Part shown: piece by piece, positions 1 through 8,094 of the stretch
Position numbering within the stretch: the stretch's first letter is position 1
How the letters are laid out: each line of letters begins with the position of its first letter
NCBI GenBank assembly: GCA_003563465.1
Contig: PWVH01000071.1
Coordinates: forward strand, 1 to 25,569
Reading direction: 5' to 3'
DNA from: Coriobacteriaceae bacterium
GTDB taxonomy: Bacteria > Actinomycetota > Coriobacteriia > Anaerosomatales > SLCP01
DNA length: 25,569 nucleotides
Notes under the pieces: generated by a model
The model's database searches: none
Told to the model about the DNA's origin: nothing
What the model saw: only the letters and a program-made list of their open reading frames with translations
Translations under genes and position numbers: made by a program

Positions 1-30
1 CGCGTTCTCACTCAACTTCGCCATGACGAA

Positions 31-61
31 GGTCGGCGAGAGCAAGATGCCCTCGCCGACC
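31..61 (-). terminator. hairpin just downstream of tRNA-Asp remnant
   Basis: Bases 31-40 (GGTCGGCGAG) are a perfect 10-bp inverted complement of 52-61, with an 11-nt loop. Read on the minus strand the hairpin begins 12 nt after the CCA end of the tRNA-Asp remnant, where a tRNA terminator would be expected. The following tract is only weakly T-rich, so intrinsic termination is likely but not certain. A smaller stem (CTTCG/CGAAG) lies just beyond. Its position suggests it is the native downstream flank of the tRNA gene, outside the island. Confidence 0.5.
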
Positions 62-73
62 GGTGTACGAGAA

Positions 74-119
74 TGGCGGGAGTGACGGGGCTCGAACCCG
101 CGACCTCTGGCTTGACAGG
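74..119 (-). other. 3' fragment of tRNA-Asp(GTC), probable att site
   Basis: Read on the minus strand, this gives the anticodon loop CTGTCAA (anticodon GTC), the 3' anticodon stem GCCAG, a 5-nt variable loop, a T-stem GCGGG with loop TTCGAGC, the acceptor strand CACTCCC, discriminator G and encoded CCA. G73 with GTC identifies tRNA-Asp. The 5' half is missing: the bases upstream of the loop do not pair with the 3' stem. A break exactly at the anticodon loop is typical of tyrosine-recombinase integration into tRNA genes. Because the fragment is followed on its 3' side by a terminator-like hairpin, the integrated DNA should lie on the other side, to the right of base 119. Confidence 0.75.
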
Positions 120-140
120 ATGCTAAGACGCTTGCGCAGG

Positions 141-160
141 AGTAGTCAGAAGTAGTCACA
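141..160 (+). repeat. tandem decamer near island end
   Basis: AGTAGTCAGA is followed directly by AGTAGTCACA (9 of 10 identical), about 20 bp inside the tRNA-Asp break. A related GTAATCA occurs near 191. Short direct repeats just inside an att core can be arm-type integrase sites, but no integrase gene is present in the window to test that. The rest of 120-270 shows no gene. Confidence 0.3.
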
Positions 161-270
161 ATCGACGCTGACCTGCGCTGTAGTGTGCAGGGGTAATCAG
201 GGGTTGGCTCCCTTACTGCACAAGGAGTGCACAACGGGCGGGCGGGAAGATCGAGGGTGTTTTGCGATCC

Positions 271-286
271 ATGGCGGAGAGGGAGG
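271..286 (+). repeat. left copy of 16-bp target-site duplication
   Basis: ATGGCGGAGAGGGAGG at 271-286 recurs exactly at 1564-1579, immediately outside the two ends of the IS481-type element. The sequence is the acceptor end of the tRNA-Ser remnant, so the duplicated target lay inside that remnant. Confidence 0.85.
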
Positions 287-1625
<1,339 letters not shown>

Positions 1626-1681
1626 GGGGATGAGCGGTAGGTATTCACGTTCTCACGTAGATGTCGGCTCCGTCCGCGCGG

Positions 1682-1831
1682 TTACGGGGCTTCGTGGACT
1701 CGAAGGTGGAGATCGGTTCGCACGCGGGGCAGACTCGTGGGGTGGTTCTCCTGGATGAACTCGACCATCTTCTCGCGCAGGAAGCAGCGCAGCTCCCACG
1801 CCTTACCCGAGTCGCTCGCGCTCACCACGAG
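1682..1831 (-). pseudogene. C-terminal fragment of a MscS-type mechanosensitive channel
   Basis: About 50 codons ending at a TAA (1684-1682) carry KAWELRCFLREKM, followed by FIQENHPTSLPRVR. This resembles the cytoplasmic C-terminus of MscS-family small-conductance channels, where a WDLRC..RE-K-I..Q..(Y/H)P..LPR pattern is common. Everything upstream (pore and beta domain) is missing. At about 1831 the frame runs into a DUF4062 piece read in another frame. The identification is from memory of the family and could be wrong. The fragment itself has no start or upstream signal and should be non-functional. Confidence 0.5.
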
Positions 1832-2012
1832 GCGAGCTCCTCTGGCGTGGTAAAGCCCTCGCGCAGGGGAAGACCCGATGCGCGGATGCGGTCTTTGAGC
1901 GCAGCGAGCTTGGCCGCACTGCGCGCATCCCCGGAGACGAAATCCGACCGGCGCTCGGCAGGGACGGACTCGATGTAGTCCGGGTCGCGGAAGTAGAAGA
2001 AGGCGCGTCCGA
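1831..2012 (-). pseudogene. internal fragment of a DUF4062 STAND protein
   Basis: About 60 codons read AFFYFRDPDYIES, then KLAALKDRIRASGLPLREGF and TTPEELA. This matches, in order, the AFFYFRD, RLEELKRRIRESGITLHEGY and TSPESLGEL segments of the complete DUF4062 protein at 8091-10547. Both ends are abrupt: a decayed IS481 transposase upstream and a MscS-like tail downstream. With the separate N-terminal DUF4062 fragment at 6276-6148, same strand and in the right order, it may be the other half of one broken gene. About 95 residues between the two pieces are missing. Confidence 0.65.
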
Positions 2013-2613
2013 ACCTCGTCGATCGTGACGTACACGACCTCGTGTCCGATGCCCCGGTGCTCGAACGCGCGAGACCAGCCGTGGGCGCGCTTGCCGTTAC
2101 CCGAGCCGCGGCGCCCGGGCCGCCTGGTGTCGAAGTGGAGCAGGTCACGAGGGTGGGCGTGCTAGTAGCGCACGGGCTTCTCGCGCGCGCCAATCGAGCT
2201 CAGCGATGCGGGCATGACGGCTGCCGGAGCACCTTGTGGATAGTGGAGCGCGCACAGCCGGTCTTGCAGCTGATCCGGTGAAGGCCCTCCCCCAAGCGCC
2301 GACGGTGCCAGATCGCCTTGATGATCCGTGCGCTCAGGCGTGGTCGCGCACACGCCGGGGCCTGCTCGTGCGGTCGCACATCCCACACGGCCCCTCCTCT
2401 TGGACCTCAGGCATGTGCGCGGTCTGGCGGGACACGCCTGCCGCCATCGCCGCGTCACTGACCTGCCAGCCGTCGACGAACACCCGCTCACACAACAGGA
2501 TCCTTCCAAAGACACCTCAGTCGCGCGTTAGGATGTGACTCGGGGGCCCTCCTTGTTCAGTTGTCGGCTTCAGCGCCTACAGCCGAACGGGAGGACCCTC
2601 ACTCATGTCAACA
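2012..2613 (-). pseudogene. decayed IS481-family transposase, 5' half
   Basis: Reading the minus strand across three frames gives recognisable IS481 segments: CERVFVDGWQVSDAAMAAGVS, then GCARSTIHKVLR, IAELDWRAR, EKPVRY, a stop codon, and HAHPRDLLHFDT with a following VYVTID. At least two frameshifts and one nonsense change (TAG where Glu is usual after RY) are present. The catalytic C-terminal half is gone, replaced at about 2012 by the DUF4062 fragment. A TGTTGACATGAG sequence ending at 2613 is a plausible IS tip, and a TCGGCT/AGCCGA inverted pair lies between it and the coding part. This copy differs from the element at 287-1563. Confidence 0.7.
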
Positions 2614-2786
2614 AGCTATGTGGGCGGTACAGCAAGTCAACGCCGAGCTAAGCGTAGCTGCCACTCTCCGTGCAATCCCTGCTCACCGAGATCGTGGCAC
2701 CCAAGCGGCTGCCGCCAGCTGAGGAAGTAGTCCAGCGAGCCCCGCTTGAATAACCAAGTGGCCCCCGGGTACGGAAGTTCGCTACG

Positions 2787-5700
2787 ATGTCACGGGTCAT
2801 GGTTTTCGTCCCACACTTGACTGCTCTAGGAGGATGGGCACCTGCGAGACTCAGATGGGGTGATGTTATCCGTATCTATATCTCCTCAACCACTCTTGAC
2901 CTGCGCGATTATCGTGCTGCCGTTATCAGCGCCCTGCGCAAAGCTGGTCATGTACCGATGTGCATGGAGGATTACGCCGCGCAGGATATGCTCCCTATCG
3001 ACAAATGCCTGACTGATGTCGCATCCGCAGAGCTCTACGTCGGTATTCTGGGGTTTCGATACGGATTCGTCCCACCCTCGCATGAGTGCTCAGTCACCGA
3101 ACTGGAGTTTCGCGAGGCGCAGAACAAGCAGATTCCAACATTGCTCTTCTTAGCGCAACACAGTGTCAATTGGCCTGCCGAGCACCTAGACCGAGGAGCC
3201 GCAGGCGAACGCATTGCTTCTCTGCGCGAGGAGGCACAACTCAGTCGAATGGTCGACTTCTTCACACAACCTGATCAACTTGCGTCGCTTGTGCTGGCAG
3301 CTGTAGCGCAACACGAGCGGCAGGTACACTATGCACGAATCGCGGCTCCGCAGGCCCCTGGCACCACGCGACTCGAGGACCTCATGGGTGCGGCCCACTC
3401 GCAAACCAGCGCTATGATGGCTGGATGCGCCGCCGATCACGCGATACAAGCGGTTCCTGTTTGCCTGCCCAATCTCCACGGCCTCTTTGTTGACCGTGAG
3501 GCCGAACGCGCGACCCTGCACAATTGGTTGACCACGGAGCACCGAAGTCTGGTCGCCATTGTTGCGCCAGCCGGACTAGGCAAGACCGAGCTGACAGCCA
3601 AGCTACTACAGGAGGTAACGAGGGAAGCAGATCCGGGCACGGTAAAGGGCATCCTCTATTTAAGATGCCATCACGGGGATCTTAGCCTCGGTCGAGTATT
3701 CGAGCACGCAGGCCGTATCACAGGCCGCACGGCTGAATTCCAGGCGATGTACGCTAACGCTCAAGTCAGCCTGACGCGCAAACTCGAGTTCCTTTTCTCG
3801 GAGACTGGCAGCTCGGGGCGAGTCTGGATTGTCCTGGACAACTTTGAGGACATGCTCGACCCGCAGGACGACTCTATTGCAGACGAGGAGATTCGCGCTT
3901 TCTTCGAGTTCGCTGCAGACTCGCAGCATTCAGTCCATCTAATTGCGACAAGTCGAGTCCTACCGAGGTTCCGCGGGAGCCGGGCGCTGTCACACATCGA
4001 TTTGAGCGTTGGCCTTCCCGAAGAGGAGGCGGTTCGTTTCTTAAGAGAGGAAGGCCGTCAGTTTGGGCTGCTGGAGGCAGACGAGGACCTGCTGCGAACG
4101 TTCGCCAAGCGAGTACACGGAATACCCAAAGCCCTAGAATCTGTTCTCGGCTACCTCGAGGATCACTATCCGTCGATAACCCTGGTGCAACTCCTGGCGG
4201 ATGAGGAGCTGTTTGCAGATTTCGACAGGCATGACACGGCGAATGGGCTCAAGAGACTCGTTGCCGAGCAGTATCAGGCTCTTTCTGTCGAGGCCCAACT
4301 CGTGTTGTCAGTAGTGTCGATATTCCGCAAGCCCGCTTCCGAATCAGCCTTGTCCTACCTGCTCCCCGGGCTGGCCCAATCGGACCTTGCAAGAATTCTG
4401 GTTCGCCTCGAGCGCAACCGCTTACTGACCCGAAACAACGCATCCTTCACACTTCATCCAATAGTTCGTGAATGTGCATACAGTGTGCTTCCTGCTGAAT
4501 CAGCTGAGGAGAGCACCGATGATACGGGTACCTTGCTCGACCGGAAGAGTCTACACGCATGCGCCGCTCGTTATTATCACGAAATGCGGCTTCCGGAAGC
4601 CGATTGGCGTTCGATCGCAGACCTGGAGGCGCCCCTTGAGGAGTTCCATCACCTAGTTGAATCTATCCAATATGACAAAGCGGCGACGGTCGTAAACGCA
4701 ATCGACACACTGGACTACAACTACCTGCAGCTGTGGGGCTACCAGCAATTGGTTATCTCAATGCGCGAACAGCTCGTGGGCCAGCTAGTCGACAGCAAAC
4801 TCGAGGCTGTGAACTCCGGAATCCTGGGGCGTGCCTACATGGACACCGCGCGCTATCGTGAAGCGATTGCTGCATACAAAGTGGCGGTCGACATGGCTAC
4901 CGCTGACGGAGATGAGGCTGAAATAAGTCGGTGGCTGGGCAACCTTGGAAATGGCTACTACTGTCATGGGCAGATAGAGCGAGGACTGGGCTGCCACCTG
5001 GAAGCACTTGAGATTGCGCGCCGTCTTGGAGACCGTCGCCGAAAGGGGGTTCACCTCTGTAACGCCGCACTCAGTTATAGTGCGCTCGGCGAGAAGCAGA
5101 AGGCACTCGAATACCAGACAGCAGCCCTGGCAATCGACCGCGAGCATGGCGAGGCGCGTGGTGAGTGCATCAATCTAGGCTATGTGGGCAACTATATGAG
5201 TGCTCTTGGTCGAGTTGAAGAAGCGATTCAGCGCCATCAAGAGGCGCTAGCCATCGCCCGCCGAATCGGATATCGCTTGCGTGAAGGCATGTGGTTAGCC
5301 AGACTCGGAGAACAGCATGCATTGCTTGGCGACCATACTCAGGCAGAAGCTCTGCTGTCCGAGGCAAGGGCGATCAGCGCTGGCATCGGTGACAGAAGAG
5401 ATGAGCTCGCCTGTATGGTCTCTCTTGCTGAGATTGCATTCAGTCGACAGCGGCTCGCAGAGGCACTTGATTTATCATCAAGAGCTCTGGATGAGGCGAG
5501 GGAGATCGAATACCCGCTTGGGATATCTCGCTCGCTCGCAGTTCTTGCTCAGATTCTTCACCACGGCGGTGATGTTGCACGCGCCATCACGCACTATGCG
5601 GAAATCTGTGATTACGACATCATAGCGACGTCGCCAGCTGCTTATGTCCGCTGGGGCTTAGCTACGCTTGAGTGCGGCAATAATAGCGCAGCAAAGGTGC

Positions 5701-5963
5701 ATTTCGGTCAAGGTGTAGCCAGGTGCGAGAAGTTGCTGCAAGCGACACCAGGCCTCTACGAGCCACGATTATTCTGGGGCATAGCGGAACTAGGCATGGG
5801 CATACTAGACGGGGGAAAGAGGATTCTCGAGGGACTCGCAATCTGTGATGTACCCGGCGTCCGTGCACAGGTCTCCCTGGACTTGGCGCTCGCCGCGCGA
5901 TGCTCTGAGCTCTCCGAAATCGCTGCGAGCGTGTTGGCTTCGATCGAACAAGATGACGACTGA
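2787..5963 (+). CDS. DUF4062 / NB-ARC / TPR STAND ATPase (NLR-like)
   Basis: This 1058-residue protein has three parts. Residues 28-115 form a DUF4062 domain (IRIYISSTTLDLRDYR, ELYVGILGFRYG, SVTELEFREA). Residues 240-570 are a STAND P-loop ATPase: Walker A APAGLGKT (260-267), Walker B VWIVLD (346-351), an ATSR sensor and a GIPKAL motif followed by a winged-helix-like segment. Residues 670-1030 are TPR repeats with signatures such as ALEIARRLGDRRRKG. STAND ATPases with this order sense a ligand through the repeats, oligomerise, and act through the N-terminal domain; many bacterial members are antiphage. I infer a cytosolic defence sensor. The start ATG follows GGAAG at 9 nt; no later in-frame start precedes DUF4062. 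It stands alone, facing away from the IS debris. Confidence 0.85.
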   Translation: MSRVMVFVPHLTALGGWAPARLRWGDVIRIYISSTTLDLRDYRAAVISALRKAGHVPMCMEDYAAQDMLPIDKCLTDVASAELYVGILGFRYGFVPPSHECSVTELEFREAQNKQIPTLLFLAQHSVNWPAEHLDRGAAGERIASLREEAQLSRMVDFFTQPDQLASLVLAAVAQHERQVHYARIAAPQAPGTTRLEDLMGAAHSQTSAMMAGCAADHAIQAVPVCLPNLHGLFVDREAERATLHNWLTTEHRSLVAIVAPAGLGKTELTAKLLQEVTREADPGTVKGILYLRCHHGDLSLGRVFEHAGRITGRTAEFQAMYANAQVSLTRKLEFLFSETGSSGRVWIVLDNFEDMLDPQDDSIADEEIRAFFEFAADSQHSVHLIATSRVLPRFRGSRALSHIDLSVGLPEEEAVRFLREEGRQFGLLEADEDLLRTFAKRVHGIPKALESVLGYLEDHYPSITLVQLLADEELFADFDRHDTANGLKRLVAEQYQALSVEAQLVLSVVSIFRKPASESALSYLLPGLAQSDLARILVRLERNRLLTRNNASFTLHPIVRECAYSVLPAESAEESTDDTGTLLDRKSLHACAARYYHEMRLPEADWRSIADLEAPLEEFHHLVESIQYDKAATVVNAIDTLDYNYLQLWGYQQLVISMREQLVGQLVDSKLEAVNSGILGRAYMDTARYREAIAAYKVAVDMATADGDEAEISRWLGNLGNGYYCHGQIERGLGCHLEALEIARRLGDRRRKGVHLCNAALSYSALGEKQKALEYQTAALAIDREHGEARGECINLGYVGNYMSALGRVEEAIQRHQEALAIARRIGYRLREGMWLARLGEQHALLGDHTQAEALLSEARAISAGIGDRRDELACMVSLAEIAFSRQRLAEALDLSSRALDEAREIEYPLGISRSLAVLAQILHHGGDVARAITHYAEICDYDIIATSPAAYVRWGLATLECGNNSAAKVHFGQGVARCEKLLQATPGLYEPRLFWGIAELGMGILDGGKRILEGLAICDVPGVRAQVSLDLALAARCSELSEIAASVLASIEQDDD

Positions 5964-6147
5964 GTATCATGAGTGGTGGGCATCAGCTGCTGGCCTCAAG
6001 ATGGGTGACCGCTGGTGCGCCTAGACGCACTCGTGACGCGGGTGGCCTAGAGAGGCAGATGGGCTCGCGCGTTTTCCCTGACGATTTGCTCGTCTCTTGA
6101 AGGGAGCGTCACCAATGGTGCTCGGACGGTGCAGGGGAAACCTGCGA

Positions 6148-6276
6148 TCAGCTCAGAGAACTCCCGCAAAGCGCTCGCAGCGCAGGCCAGGCGTGCGTGG
6201 CGAGCTCATCGCGCTCTGCGGCCATGTCGCGAAAGGTCGACGAGACGAAGACGCGGACGGAGCGGATGTCGGACAC
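6148..6276 (-). pseudogene. truncated DUF4062 N-terminus
   Basis: A GTG at 6276 preceded by a good SD (GAGGGGAG, 4 nt) opens about 35 codons reading VRVFVSSTFRDMAAERDELA and then HAWPALRALC. This is the start of a DUF4062 domain and matches VRVFISSTFKDMQRERDHLV of the 8091-10547 protein. Homology stops after LC and the frame closes six codons later. An upstream ATG at 6339 is in frame but lacks a good SD. The piece sits 88 nt after the membrane-protein stop codon, so it was probably the next gene of that minus-strand operon before being cut. Confidence 0.65.
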
Positions 6277-6363
6277 TGGACTCCCCTCGAGAGCCATCTC
6301 CCTGCAGGCGAGTATACAGAAGTGTTGGGATTGGTGCATCTAGCCTCGCGGACCCGATCGGGC

Positions 6364-8094
6364 CTAATCGCGTTCAAGGCGAAGTTCTCGGAGGCGCTTC
6401 ATGCCGTCGGACCACTGAGGTGCCTGGCCCATCTTGCGCAGGCTCGCTTCGGACACGAAGCGCATAGACCAGAGTGCATAGGTCGCGATTGCGCCGACAG
6501 CGGCCAGCGATCCAACAGTCGAACCCATCAAGACGATGCGAGTGACTGCGTTCTGGTATGCCCACCTACCATATGTGCCGACGACGATCAGTGCGACAAC
6601 CACAGCTGCACAGGCCGCAACGCCTAACCAAGCTCGCTTCACGCCGCCCAGTGCCCTGCGGAAAGCGATCGGCGTGCCGCCGGCCTCCAGATTACCGCCG
6701 ATAGCGGATAGGAAGCTGCTTGCTACACCCAGAATCGCAACGAACAAGAGGGCGGATGCCACACGGTCGAAGGTCGCTGCCCACACCGAGGAAGACGCGA
6801 TGCCTGAGGCCAGAAGCAGACCCACCACCGCCCACCTGACGAACAGGCTGGAGCAATCAGCTCGGTGCGACTCCCTGGTTCTCGCGATGACAGCTGCCAG
6901 GCTCAGTCCGATATAGGCTGTCAGCATAACGCTGGTCCAGATATCGAAGAGCAACAGGGGCAGTCCTTCGACTCGGATGCCTTGGGCAAGACCGGTCGTC
7001 GGGTTCGGCCGTGCGAAGAGTTTGTCGAGTGCGTGCGGCAGGTACATGAGCACAAGTGTCACAAGCGCCACGAGGTCCCACCTTGAGAACACCCGATCTC
7101 GATGAGCCCATGCAGGCGTGAGGCGACTCAGAGTGATGGCCAACAGAGGACACGAAATGAAGTAGGCGACCTGCGCATAGCGTGCAAGCGGCGTCCACTC
7201 CAGGCAACGCGCCGGCGGAGCGAAAACGCTCGGGACACCCAGGGCAATAGACAAAACAGCGAAAGACACGCCAAGGCCAAGGACACCGAGAGGGCGATGG
7301 ACGAGAGCCCGGATTCCCTCGGTCGCCGACGCACGGTTCGCCATCACAAGCGTCAGTAGAAGCACAAACACAACAAAGGTGGATGCGTTGGCGAAGACGC
7401 TCGCGTTCTCGAAGTAGCCGAACATCGCACCGAACCCGCGCAGGAGAGATACGCTGAGCGCACCCATATAAAAGACTACGCAGACGAACAGCCCTACCGT
7501 GGACCCTATCGCCAGACCAGGAACCCCGGCACGCGAGCGCCCCACGAGCGCGGCCAAGGATTCGAAAGCCAACCGAAGCGATAAGCGCAGGCCCATTCTT
7601 CGCAGGCTGCGTGGTTGAAAGGCAATGCTCCACGGGCGGCCTTCCAGGTTCTCGCCCTCGTGGGAGCTGAGCCTGAAGCGCGGCTCCAAGGCCGACTTGA
7701 TGCTGAAGAAGCCTGCGGCAAGCGCTGACATGAACACTGGCAATGAGGGAGCCGTCAAGAATAGGACCTGCGGAACAAACCCCATGTGGGTAGGTGCGAG
7801 CGAATAGTATGCTCGGCTGAGCGACTGCCCACCGTAGCTCACAATCCAGCCATAGTCACCGACGAAGATGCCGAACACGAACACGAATCCGAGAAGGACG
7901 GAACTGGCCGCTCGCGAATGCATACCCACGAACAGGCGGGGCAGATCCAGTGAGTACACGATCGCGGTCAACAAGACCAGGTATGCCGGAATCATGAGTG
8001 GCGAGCCAAGGGGCGGAGGCGCGTAGGCGAGCAAGCCAACGGCGAGAGAGCCCATTGCTGCCATCACCCACACTATGATGCGGGCCCTGTTCAT
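6364..8094 (-). CDS. polytopic membrane protein, unknown function
   Basis: The protein has 576 residues with roughly a dozen predicted membrane segments. Examples are IIVWVMAAMGSLAVGLLAYA near the N-terminus, VLLGFVFVFGIFVG, STFVVFVLLLTLVM, LVALVTLVLMYLP and AWLGVAACAAVVVALIVVG near the C-terminus. A hydrophilic loop of about 50 residues (around 135-185) probably faces the cytosol, and the C-terminus is basic. I recognise no family. Its ATG overlaps the stop of the DUF4062 ATPase gene by 4 nt (ATGA), so the two are translationally coupled and likely act together. In NLR-like defence pairs a membrane partner often serves as the effector, but nothing in this sequence proves that role. Confidence 0.75.
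   Translation of the reverse strand: MNRARIIVWVMAAMGSLAVGLLAYAPPPLGSPLMIPAYLVLLTAIVYSLDLPRLFVGMHSRAASSVLLGFVFVFGIFVGDYGWIVSYGGQSLSRAYYSLAPTHMGFVPQVLFLTAPSLPVFMSALAAGFFSIKSALEPRFRLSSHEGENLEGRPWSIAFQPRSLRRMGLRLSLRLAFESLAALVGRSRAGVPGLAIGSTVGLFVCVVFYMGALSVSLLRGFGAMFGYFENASVFANASTFVVFVLLLTLVMANRASATEGIRALVHRPLGVLGLGVSFAVLSIALGVPSVFAPPARCLEWTPLARYAQVAYFISCPLLAITLSRLTPAWAHRDRVFSRWDLVALVTLVLMYLPHALDKLFARPNPTTGLAQGIRVEGLPLLLFDIWTSVMLTAYIGLSLAAVIARTRESHRADCSSLFVRWAVVGLLLASGIASSSVWAATFDRVASALLFVAILGVASSFLSAIGGNLEAGGTPIAFRRALGGVKRAWLGVAACAAVVVALIVVGTYGRWAYQNAVTRIVLMGSTVGSLAAVGAIATYALWSMRFVSEASLRKMGQAPQWSDGMKRLRELRLERD

Noticed and set aside
2605..2730. 41-codon Cys-rich open frame (MSTSYVGGTASQ...)
   Set aside because: No SD, no homology I recognise, and it begins inside the IS481 relic tip. 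Treated as chance.
6080..6094. GACGA-TTTGC-TCGTC hairpin downstream of the NB-ARC gene
   Set aside because: A 5-bp stem without a T-run, over 100 nt past the stop codon. Too weak to call a terminator.
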